From positions 62,001 to 126,000 of the forward strand of contig MZZL01000380.1 of NCBI GenBank assembly GCA_002749535.1: a DNA stretch of 64,000 nucleotides. The letters run 5' to 3'. Positions 1 to 11,147 of the stretch are shown here, one piece after another; the first letter of the stretch is position 1, and the number at the start of each line of letters is the position of its first letter. Made by a program: the position numbers and the translations under genes. The notes beneath the pieces are model-generated. The model was not told the DNA's origin, made no database searches, and worked only from the letters and a program-made list of their open reading frames with translations. This DNA is from Apophysomyces variabilis. Its lineage: Eukaryota; Mucoromycota; Mucoromycetes; Mucorales; Mucoraceae.

Positions 1-1521
1 ATTGGTTATCGAAAGAGCTATCGAAAGATGAATAAAAAGCACACCTTGCGGGATTTCCGAACTTTGAATATTTCCGACCCCTCTCATTAATTACTCGTGT
101 GGACAATACGTCTACCAAGACGGCCACTCATAGTAAAGCCCAATCCAACTGTCTGAGAGCAGGAAAATGAAACATTAATATCAGATAATTGTCACATGTG
201 CCAATAACAAAAAGAAATGTCAGATACTGTATTTATACGATCCCACAAACGGACGTAACTAACGAGAAGAAGAAGCTTTTCAGGGGTTAGTGCTTCCAAT
301 GGGGAACAGGCTATCTGTCAGATTGTAGCCGAAGCAGCTCAATCCCTCCTTAAAGAACAGCAATCTCAAACTCGAACGTAACGCTAGTTAAGGTACCCGT
401 GCTCTGAAGATACGACGCAAATAGAGTGTGTATATTCCATAGCATCTGTCATCTCCTAACAGTCTATGGTGCAGTATATTCCTGGACTGATGTCTCTCTA
501 GATCTTTCAGTTAAGACAACCTGAGGGGTGCTCTCTAGGTAATGCAAATTATTTGCCGTATCAACAGCAGCTAATGAGGGAACAAATCCCTATATCTCTT
601 TTATCTCAATGCCCACTTTGATTAAATGTCCGTGACGTGAACCTCACTAAAACCATCACACCGTCTGTCTGAAAACCATGATCAAATTCTGCTTTCGGAA
701 ACTGGTCATTGTTTTTCTCTACTAGTAATCATTAAAAAGAAAATTCCTATCGAATACACATGCATATGATGAAGGTCAAGCCTTGTATATACCGCCGTCG
801 AGGCATGGCACGGTATGCTCTCAGAGTCGTCGACGGTAAAGATCAGTTTTGTGTTGGTTTTCGAAGCTCTAAGCTGTCTAACGGTATATACCGGGTTATG
901 GAATTACGCATATGCCTATAGCAGCATCTGCGCTTTGAGGTGGTTTCACCCATCCTGAGACAAAGAAAAAGCTGTGTCTTCAGATATAATCAAAAGATTT
1001 TAAACGGACAGCCTGTATGATCGTTTGGCACAGCTTCTTCGTCCATGTCTCTCAGATTTCATACGCGTTTTGCCGTGCTTGTGCCATTTATTTGACGGCA
1101 TTGTTGACAAACGAGGCTAGGATACCCACTTGCTATGAAAGGACTCGGTCAGAGAAACACCGCACTTATGCAGTGTGAGGATAGCACCACAACAGAATCG
1201 GACAGTTTCTTTCGACAACTAGGGTGTTTGCAAGTTAGCTCGTTAAAAGGCCAACATAGACATCTTTCGAAAATAGGATGAATCAAGCAAACATAAACAA
1301 ATGTTAAAGATCGATTTGACATTTTATTTTAATATTTTCGTGGCGAACCTTTCCTGGAAGGCGTGAATCTATTATGTTTGATATTGTTTGTTATACAAAC
1401 CATGACAGGAAGAAATAGAGTAAGTGTTACAGCGAAGCGTCTTTTATCATTTACAGTGGGATGAATGAAAAATATACAAAAAAAAGCGGAAGAAAAGGAG
1501 GAATTTGTCTTGGTTTTTATT
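1..1521. other. Left flank, no gene recognised
   Basis: No convincing coding exon or RNA gene is visible here. The only distinct structure is a perfect 12-base palindrome CGGTATATACCG at 882-893, with a matching half (GTATATACCG) at 785-794 and an inner inverted pair CCGTCGA/TCGACGG at 795-801 and 830-836. The stretch lies downstream of the 3' end of LEU1. Confidence 0.5.
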
Positions 1522-3958
1522 TTACCAATCGAGCTTCTGTTTCTTCTGAGGGTTACCAGCTGCGATCAACTTCGTCGCCTTTCCTCCATATCCCTTGCCA
1601 TCCAACCAAGGCCATGTGCTGGTACGCTTGGCTTCGAAAGCTTGGATAAGATGTTCCTTCTGCATCGTCAAGCCAATATCGTCCAAACCGTTGACCAAAC
1701 AATGTTTGCGGAATTCTTCTACTTCAAAGGAAACTTCACTAGCAGCGTATCGAATCTTCTGGTTCTCCAAATCCACTTCCACTTGCTGGCCTTCCTTCGC
1801 CTTTTCCGCAATAGCATCCACTTCTTCCTGAGGTAAAACAATAGGCAACATACCATTCTTGAAGCAGTTGTTGAAGAAAATGTCGGCAAAGCTAGGCGCG
1901 ATGATGCAACGAATACCAAAATCATTAAAAGCCCAGGGAGCGTGCTCACGCGAACTACCGCACCCAAAGTTGGGGCCGGTACAGACCAAAATGCGTGCAT
2001 TGCGGTAGGGCTCCTTGTTCAATACGAAGTTAGGATCCTCCTCTCCCGTCTTTGGATCGTAGCGGATGCCGTAGAAGAGAGCGGAGCCAAGCCCGGTACG
2101 TTTGATGGTCTTCAAAAACTGTTTGGGAATAATCATATCCGTGTCGACGTTGGAAATAGCCAATGGCGCCGCATAGCCTTTCAGCAAGGTGAACTTGGGC
2201 ATGCCACTTGCGGAACCGGTAGCACCAACGGAGGGACTAGCAGCTGGTGCATCCGTCACAGCGTCGGCCTTTTCTGCGGCAGCTTCATGGTCTTCTACCT
2301 GGGGCTCCACGGTAGTATGATGCTTAGGAGAATTGATAGGCGCGGGAACATCATCGGGAAGCATCTTGCGGACATCGGTTAAATAGCCCTTGACAGCTGC
2401 TGCTGCTGCCATTGCAGGACTCATCAAATGAGTACGTCCTCCAGCGCCCTGACGACCTTCGAAGTTGCGGTTGCTTGTACTTGCACATCGCTCTCCAGGC
2501 TTTAACTGATCAGGATTCATACCAAGACACATGGAGCAACCAGCCTCCCTCCAGTCAAAACCAGCCTCTTTGAAGATGATATCCAATCCTTCTCTCTCTG
2601 CTTGGCGTTTAACCAAACCTGAGCCAGGTACCACCATGGCATAGACCCAATCAGCTACGTGTCGACCTTTAACAATGGATGCGGCGCTACGTAGATCTTC
2701 GATACGCGAATTGGTACAGCTGCCAATAAACGCCTTGTCAATCTTCACTTCCTCCATCGGGGTGTCGGGGTCAATGCCGATGTAATCCAGAGCACGTTCG
2801 ATAGCTGCACGTCGGGCAGGGTTCTCCACATCAGCAGGGTTGGGTGTTTTACCAGTGATGGGGACAACATCCTGAGGACTCGTTCCCCACGTCACCGTGG
2901 GTGCGATATCTGCCGCATCGATTTCCACGTTGATATCATACACTGCGTCGTCATCGGAAGCCAACGTTTTCCAATAGCTTACCGCCCGTTCCCATTCAGC
3001 ACCTTTAGGAGCAAGAGGCTTGTCACGCAGGTACGCAAAGGTGGTCTCATCAGGAGCGATCATACCGGCACGGGCTCCGGCTTCAATGGACATGTTACAA
3101 ATGGACATACGTGCTTCCATAGACTGGGCACGGATAGCAGAACCGCAAAATTCAATCACACAGCCAGTACCACCTGCCGTACCAATTTCTCCAATAACGT
3201 GCAATACGATATCCTTGCTTGTCACACCAGGTGCCAAAGTACCTTCCACTCGGACGCGCATATTCTTTGACTTTTTCTGCAGCAACGTTTGCGTGGCGAG
3301 CACATGTTCCACTTCCGATGTACCGATACCGAAGGCTAAGGCACCAAAGGCTCCATGAGTCGATGTATGAGAATCACCACAAACTAATAAGGGACAAGGC
3401 ATAAGCAACACAATGCGAAACTCGAAGTCTCCCCATACTTACCAACTGATCAAAACAAGAAACAAACCGACACAGGACAAGAAAGCAGCAAGGTGAGAGT
3501 AAATAAAGAAAGAGATTGTCAGTCATTCCATTTCTTTGATCTCTTTATTTCTTTCTTTTTCTGCATTTACCTGTTGTTGCCGGAAGAGTAAAGCCTTGCT
3601 CAGGACCAATAACATGGACAATTCCCTGGCGATCATCTTCCATGCCAAAGTATGTCAAACCAAATTCTTTGACGTTGCTTTCCAAGGTTTCACACTGTGT
3701 CCTTGAGTCTGCTTCTTCAATAAAAGTGGATATGTTTTTGAAGCTCTTGCGTGAAGTGGTTGGGATATTGTGATCCACTGTGGCCAATGTACAGTCCAAA
3801 CGACGAACAGGACGACCAGCATTGCGAAGACCCTCAAAGGCCTGCGGACTGGTGACTTCGTGAACCAGGTGACGATCGATAAAGATCAAGCAAGTGCCGT
3901 CACTTTGACGATCCACGACGTGATCATCCCAAACTTTATCATAGAGAGTGCGACCCAT
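1522..3958 (-). CDS. LEU1: 3-isopropylmalate dehydratase (alpha-isopropylmalate isomerase)
   Basis: Second step of leucine biosynthesis: isomerises 2-isopropylmalate to 3-isopropylmalate with a [4Fe-4S] cluster. Model: complement(join(1522..3383,3571..3958)), one 187-nt intron (GTAAAT...TTAG), 749 residues, close to the fungal fused-subunit length. The splice joins TLPATT to [14 protein letters not shown], a strongly conserved junction. The N-terminal part is the large aconitase-like domain, with [10 protein letters not shown] and GCSMCLGMN carrying the expected cluster cysteines. An Ala/Pro-rich linker of roughly 50 residues leads to the small swivel domain, beginning near [17 protein letters not shown] and containing [12 protein letters not shown]. 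The start [15 protein letters not shown] is typical of the family. Upstream lie a TATA box and three Gcn4-type sites, implying amino-acid starvation control. Identity is near certain; the intron ends are inferred from sequence. Confidence 0.97.
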
Positions 3959-4093
3959 GGTTGTTAAATATCTTTGGTTAGAAGTAAGAAGGGAATAAGA
4001 GAGTTTAAGAGTGAGGGGTTGTGTAAAGACTTGGATAAAGAAAAAAGAAGAGAGAGAGGCTTAATGAGAAAGAGTCATGCTTGGGTTTTGGGA

Positions 4094-4100
4094 TTATATA
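4094..4100 (-). promoter_or_regulatory. TATA box of LEU1
   Basis: TATATAA reads on the minus strand about 136 bp upstream of the LEU1 start codon at 3958, just downstream of the first TGASTCA site. Confidence 0.6.
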
Positions 4101-4113
4101 GGACGGAGAGTAG

Positions 4114-4237
4114 TGAGTCAATCAATAGCTCGATGTCATTGGATGCCATCCGGATCGATCTGAACCAGTTGCCGTTGTGACTCAAGTCTATTGGCGTTGC
4201 CTCTCTGGACCCACAGATCCTTACATTTTGTGACTCA
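4114..4237 (-). promoter_or_regulatory. Three Gcn4-type sites (TGASTCA) in the LEU1 promoter
   Basis: Perfect matches to the Gcn4/CpcA bZIP consensus occur at 4114-4120 (TGAGTCA), 4178-4184 (TGACTCA) and 4231-4237 (TGACTCA), 14 to 137 bp upstream of the TATA box. About eight matches are expected by chance in 64 kb, so three inside 124 bp at promoter position is a real cluster. LEU genes are classical general-control targets. Binding by the bZIP factor at 22677-23567 is inferred. Confidence 0.7.
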
Positions 4238-5267
4238 GTTTCATTCTCGGCTCTCATTGGCCGCCACTGTCTTTGATCGGCCGGGTTTATCTTTTCCCAT
4301 CAGTCTGTCTCCACAGCAGGATGCCCCCCTCCCCGCCTCGGCACGCAGTGGCTAACCGAAAGCTCAGGTGGCAGCCGATTGGGCGTTTGCAAACGTAACA
4401 ATTCATCATGTTCAATACATATTCTCCAATACAATTCATTGGAGCAGAAGAGAAGTGTCGATTTTCCTTTTCCTGTATAAAGTTAGATTAGTTAAGCCAA
4501 CAGGCTTCGTAAGAATACTCAAATCCTGTGTGTTATTGTAACAAATGTCAGCAAGAGGACTTTGCATCTTGTAGCGCAGTTAATGCAGACGGCAACCTCT
4601 GAGTACTTTGAGTGTATGCGTACGTTCTATCCCAACAAAAAAAGCTAGGAAAGAAATCCCTGAGAATTGGCACGTGAAGAAATGGCGACATCATTTTCCA
4701 TCATACCTCTCTCTTCGAATGTTGTTAGAGGTGCTTGAGCCCTATCAAAACAAACGGCCTTTTGTTTTTATTTAAAGATTCTCCACTCATATAGTAAATC
4801 TATACAAGCGTGCACACCGTGCTATGGGTCCGGCGTTTCCTCTATCTCTCTTTACACGATAACAAGGCGGAAGAATGACCGAGATTTATGATATTGGCCA
4901 ACACCGTCACGAGATAGGATATCATGCGAATCAACAAAAAAGCCCTTTTTTGCTACGAAGGACCGGTAAAGCAACTGTTTTAGCATTTTGGTGTAACGCT
5001 TTTATTTTTTGGAAGAAAAGAAAACGGAAGTTGGATTATTTTGAATGTAATAAGAAGTACAGAGGAAAAAGAAATAATTACAAAATGGAAACTTTTTAAT
5101 AGGTAGGAAGAACGGAAAGTAGTTTTTTGTCTGTTAATATCGCTGTCTTTTTCTTTTTTTTTTCTTTTTGTGGATGGGTGAGGGTCAATGCTCATGAACA
5201 AAAGAAGTTGATTGGACGTATATGTGTGAGAGAGTGTGTGTGTTTTGTGTATATATATATATATATT
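4238..5267. repeat. Intergenic stretch ending in an AT microsatellite
   Basis: No gene is recognised between the LEU1 promoter and the small gene ending at 5268. From about 5227 to 5266 the sequence is simple: GA/GT-rich followed by an uninterrupted (AT)n run at roughly 5249-5266. Homopolymer-rich T/A tracts lie around 5140-5175. Confidence 0.5.
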
Positions 5268-5478
5268 TTAGCGCCCTAGTGTCAGATTTAGGTGTCAGGA
5301 TTTTACTTTGTTTTATGCTTGTTCACTTACCACTTGCACGACCACACTCAGGACACCAGCTTGTTTCGAAATAACGACGGTGAATCAAGCAATAGCTCTT
5401 TCCACGACCATTAGGAGAGCTGACCTCAGTGCTAGCTGTGGATTTACATTCGATAATCTGGCCTTTTGTTGTAGCCAT
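5268..5478 (-). CDS. Putative small zinc-ribbon-like protein (51 residues)
   Basis: I do not recognise this protein. Best model: complement(join(5268..5275,5331..5478)), start MATTKGQ, 51 residues. The intron of 55 nt has a perfect GTAAGT donor and a CTAG acceptor; it removes two codons' worth of read-through and ends the protein RASGR instead of RASGK. The C-terminal half carries C30-x2-H33 and C42-x2-C45 (SYCLIHRRYF and WCPECGR), the spacing of a compact metal-binding knuckle. An alternative start at 5538 would add a 20-residue hydrophobic leader (MKTIFCCKLFLFLLLF), turning it into a small secreted cysteine-containing peptide. A GTAAGT donor directly after an ATG at about 5835-5837 suggests a 5' untranslated exon whose intron would splice near 5482, favouring the MATTKGQ start. 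Whether the gene is real rests on these splice signals and the motif. Confidence 0.45.
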
Positions 5479-8400
5479 ATCTAAAGGAAGGAACAGAAGG
5501 AGAAAAAGAAAAAGTTTGCAGCAAAAAATCGTTTTCATGCTGTTAGCTCCCTTATTTATAATGCGAAGCGATCCATGAATTCGGACTGTGCTTAGTTTGT
5601 AAAATCCCAAATCACCTGGATCCAGAGCCAAAAAGGGGAACAAAAGTATCACGAGCGCTTTTCTTTTACGATCACGGGAACTGTGCCTCCACACGACGGC
5701 CAAAAGGAAGAAAAACTTATTTAGGGAGAGAGACAGAGAAAGAAAAGAGGCAAGATTGATGAAGTGCCGAGAACCAGAGACAGAGAGAGGTAATGTTATT
5801 TTGATATGCATGCAAACCTCAGGTAAATAAGACTTACCATCCTGATTATCATCTGGTAACCAGCATTTATAGAAAAGGAAGACTGCAGAAAGAAAACTTT
5901 TGCTTTTGCTATCATATCATCCATTTTCCCTCTTTCCCCCAACAACTCATGATCCTACGTTACATACACAAAAAAGAAGTTTCTTTTTGGCTTATGTGTT
6001 TTTGGATTCTTGCTATCATCATGACCATTGGCAAAACTCCCAACTTCGAAATTGGCTCGAGCGTCTTATTGTTGGCCTGTTGTTTTTTCTGATCCAAGGT
6101 GCGTGTAACAATCGCTCTTTTGTTAGTACTCGTAACACACTTCTTTCGCGATATTCCCGCGCAGAAAGAGAAAAGAATAACTTTATCGAATTCATCTGGA
6201 ACAACGAGCCGGAATCTGTATCTTGTTACACTTTCCCTTGGTTCTAATTTGCTAACATATTGGCTTCAAGAATATCCTATGACCCTTAATGCGAGCATTC
6301 GATTGTGGAACCCTTCCTTTTCTTTTATTGTCACTTCGTGGCAATGCAAAAAAAATCACTGTGTACATCAGCCGGTATTTATATATCAAGGAAAACTTTT
6401 TCTTTCTGTAACCCAAACAAATGATCGTTGTCTTGTTCAAACCGTCGGCGATCTCCTCTTCAACATACTTTGAAAGCGTAACCCCGTGATAGGAACAGAA
6501 ACTCTCTTTTCCACACATATAGATACATGTTGACACAAAGACTTTTTTGTCTTGTATTCAAAAAAGCAAAGGTCTCTAGTGCTATTCTTTATTCCGTTCA
6601 AATGACGATGACAAAGCCATTTGAACGCAAAGAAGGAAAAAAAGAAAGGGAGGGACCCGAGTACTACCGGTCCCCAGGCCCGTCAAAGTTTTCCCTGGCA
6701 ACATGTTGCCTAACGATACCGTCGCCAAAGTAGTCATACTTCTCTAAAAATACCGATTACAAGACCAGAGCTTTAACCTTCAGATGAGATACGTTTGTTC
6801 TATTTTTTTTAGACCCTTTTTCCCTCGTGAGATTTAGCGCGAACTATGTTGAAGAAAAACCAAAGACTTCCAATTTCCATCTTGCTGCTGTTTCCTGTTG
6901 CCTAACTTGATGATATGAGATAAGGCGTAGGCAATGGATGAAAAATATTGTTCTTTTCAAGGTCATAACAGGGCACAGTCCAACGGAACTCAACACTTTT
7001 CGAATCAAAGCCTTATTTTCTTGTTTTAGCCAACTACAAGGACGAAAAGGCATAATAATATCAAGTCATGAGTCCAAATTTTCCCACCCCAAAACGTCTT
7101 TCCGGATTTAACCTGGTTTATAGTGATGGGCGGAATGGGACCAACAAAGAACATTCGTAATATCTAAGCGCCGGATGCAATAAGCCAGGCAAACCAACAA
7201 GTGAGACTCGCTAGAACAAAAGAAAGGTTGTTATTACTTTAGTACCTATTGGTAATGTATTTCAAAAGGAAGCTTTTTTTTTGTTCAACTACCTGATAAA
7301 GCTATTCTACCACTTTCCAATAAAGGAAAAAGCACGAGCAATTGAAAAGAAAAGCAAATTCCGTAAGGGTTTCCTTGGCAAAACAATTACATAGATCGCA
7401 TTTTGTCTTTTTTTTTGTATCTATCACTAATAACGTATTTATTTTCTCTATCTTTAACCATCACAATACATGATAGAGCAAACATTAAGAAAAGGGGTCC
7501 GAATGGTAGACAGGAGGACACACGGAGCCGGTTCCAGACAATGGGCCATTTGTACATGCTGTAACTTCCTTTTCTTTCAGAGCGTGTTGCTTCTGCTTCC
7601 CTTCTGTTCAGTCCTCTAATCCACCATATCATTATGTGTTATAGATGTGGGCTTGTGATGCTTGTACTTTTTGCCTTTCTGTATGTCGTCGTCATGCATA
7701 TGCATGCTTTATATCAGCCATAGGAATGAATGCACTTATGGACCAGTCGACTTTTCAGCAGACGCGACTAGTGCTGAAACCAAATCAGCAGCACTTAAGT
7801 AATCTTCGCAAACAACAGACAAAGAATAGCAACGCTTTCTACCGTAAACGCATCCTTCTTCTCGTGGTATTGTCTTCTTAGGAACTCTTTTTTCCTTTTT
7901 TTTTTAACATACTTTTTACTTATCCTAGCATTGGTGTTACATGCCACAAAAGTTTAGACAAAAGATAGCTTACACGGTATTCTGACTTTATTATATTACG
8001 AATATCATCAGATGCATAACGATCATACCGTTTTCTCTTGAGTTTCTTGATATGTGCAAATGTTTCGAGATTCTTTCAGTATTGTAGCCATTACTACTCT
8101 CTATGTAAATCTATAGACACGCTGATAGAAAAGATTTAACAAATAGATGCTTTGTTTGTATAAATAGCTATTCGAACAATTTTGCTCCATTTCATTTAGT
8201 CATCAAATAAGAGTCAGAACATTACCAGATATCAGTGCTGAAAGTGCTAACATAGTCTAGCAGCTAAAGAATCTTAAAGAGAAACTATGAGCTTACATTG
8301 GCAAACAAATGCTATGGAGAAGAATGATGACACGGAGAATCTGGACTCATCACGTTGTTGTTCTCGGTCGTTTGATACAAATGTGACCGGCAGATCTAAT

Positions 8401-10863
8401 TCAATTCTATTTTAACGTTTGTTGTTTATTTTTGACATAAAGAAAAGCTGGAAATATATGTGTAAACAAAGGATGTGATTACCGTTTCCCATCCACTTAT
8501 TGTGCCGTTATTTATGGGGATAAATCTCCAAGTTCATGACGGATTCTTGACGAAAACTTAAATTAGACACAATAAGTTATTCAAAAAGGGATGTGCCTCA
8601 AACGTGGGTAATCCTTAAATTTCCTAAGTCTTTTCCGAATGGTGCTTGTCTATTCAAACTATCTGCCATTAAGAATTATATTAGCACAATTTGCGTGCTT
8701 TTTATGGAACTTCACAATAAATCGGATTCGAATTATGTGAAAGACGCTAAGCTAGATAGAAGAGCTTTCCCTTACGCATTATCTTGAGAGCATCATACTA
8801 CATTGCTCGCAGTAAGTTGTTATGCGTTTATTAAAGATCCCCGATATACCTGTACATTCCGTAAGAATTTTCCCGCAATCGAGCAGGGTTAGTGGACTAT
8901 AGCCCTTGTTTGAAAGCTAGAGATTCCGCTATTTGATCTATGGCTCTACCAATACTGTGGGTTACTGTGGATTGGATGCGCTAAAGTTTGCGATCCTGTG
9001 ACGCAAGAATGCAAGCTACCATAGCTGATGTGTGCAATGACACAGACGTAACTGTTTTTTCTGTTATTTATAGTGCAAACCAGGACTTCTTCGTTGAATG
9101 TAAGATTTGTTTGGGTTTAGCATGAAAAAAAAGCAATGTTCCATCACTGTTGACCGAGAGTAGAGGTAATAGAGAAAAGGGCAGCAGGTGCTATGTAACC
9201 CGAAGCAAAGGACAAAGTCATGCAACAACGTTCTGATTTTATCAAAGCCGGATCAATCTTATGATCCTTGCTCCCCGATTAGGTCGAAATATAAACACAT
9301 TTTGCAGTCTACGATCCAATTAAGGTTGTCCTCGTGAGTAAGACCTGGCATGGCATAGACAAGATGCATGCTTCTATGTGTCTCTCTGTCTGTACGTATA
9401 CATATGGCACTATTAGGCACATTTAACTGATATATATATAGACACATAGCCACATAACCACATGCCAACGTAACCCGGGACTTTTACTACTCACGGCAAA
9501 ACGGTAGCATCTAGGACGGAAAGATGGGTGGAAACGAATAGTTAAAGAACATATTGTAATACTCATGCAAACAGGAAACTATACTAATAAGAATAACTAT
9601 TAAAACATGGTACTTTCAAAAAATAAGACCGAAAGCGATGTGCACCGGTCATGGTAATAAACTTTCGCCTTGAACCTATTGTAAAACAGAATAAATTGTT
9701 GTTCCTATTTATCTTTTTATATAAGGAAAAGCGCTGGTTATACTAGCCTTGTTACCTGTAAAACAGTTAAAGTAGATATTGTCGGCTCGCACTGTCATGG
9801 ATTCGAATTCATCCTACTTTATATCTTACTAAAGTGCCATTTCTAATGAGGACGTTATGTTCCTTAGTTGTGAAATCGTTTTATCGAAAAGGAACGCGAC
9901 CTTATCTTGCTGATGCAATTCCCTGCGCGTCATGGTAAGTTCGTTTTCTTTTGCTTTTAAGAGGCTGCTCAAGTGTAACCATGTTCCGAGAAGTCGGACA
10001 CCATGGCAAGACCATTAGATAAGGAGCCGGGAGCTATTATGCCTCGTTCTACTATAGAAATAAAAGCTTGTTTTCCAGATATACATCTACATTTTCCGAC
10101 GGCATTGCAGGACAAATTCATGCTGTACTCCTTTTCCAATGCAAAACAGATGATAATTGTGAAGGGTGCTACGGTTTAAAAGAAAGAAAATCATGCAGCC
10201 TCTTTGATCTCTGAAAAGCAACTCTATGTCAGCTTCCTTAGGAAGATTAACTGGAATGACAAATGTCCAGTATCAATTGCTTCTCTTTGTAAAACCGCAC
10301 CATCAGCAGGAAGGCACCTATGATGAAAGGGTCCATTGAGGTTTTATCTATAAAAAAAAACCAAGAGTGGTCCTTATCTTGAAATTTTAAGATGCTACTT
10401 AAAAAAAGAGCAAGCAGTACTATATTATTGGTTTTTTATGGTTTCTGGTCAAGAATAAGTAAATTGTCTACCATGTCCTTGGCTATGCTCGAGAACAGAA
10501 AGATCTGCTTTTAGCAAAGCAATTTGGCTTAATACACAACATCTTCTTGTTCTGCTTTTCCTCTCTAGCCTGAGAAAAGGAAAAACAACGAAAAATAGAT
10601 AAGCTAACATTCCTTTTATGCTGCCTTCTATACATCATCCACCGCGGTATGGGCGATTAAATCGGGATGGTTAGGGTTATCCTTAAGCTTATTCTGATCT
10701 TGCCATTGTTTAGATGACAGAGAGCACTTTCCTCCTAAAAAAGAAGATGTTACACCAAAGTCGAGACTTGGTTACAACGCATCAGGCCCCTGTCACCAAA
10801 TGCACGTTGCTAAATAACTATTTTTTCGCGCAGTTGATATAACATGATTAACGCTGCATCTCA

Positions 10864-10865
<2 letters not shown>

Positions 10866-10910
<45 letters not shown>
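10866..10910. repeat. Homopolymer run of 45 T
   Basis: An uninterrupted T45 run, followed by a further T-rich stretch to about 10973. It lies just left of the gap and is the probable cause of the assembly break. Confidence 0.9.
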
Positions 10911-11006
10911 CAAATATTTTTTTAATTTGTGTTATTTTTTTTATTTAAAATTTTTTAATTTTTTTTTTTTTTTATGGGGTGGGGGTTATTTTCATTTAAA
11001 AAAAAA

Positions 11007-11147
11007 NNNNNNNNNNNNNNNNNNNNNNNNNNNNNNNNNNNNNNNNNNNNNNNNNNNNNNNNNNNNNNNNNNNNNNNNNNNNNNNNNNNNNNNNNNNNNN
11101 NNNNNNNNNNNNNNNNNNNNNNNNNNNNNNNNNNNNNNNNNNNNNNN
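11007..11147. other. Assembly gap of 141 N
   Basis: Unknown bases between an A/T-rich left edge and a purine-rich right edge (CGGAGAGATGAAAAAC). Any reading across it is meaningless. Confidence 0.99.
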
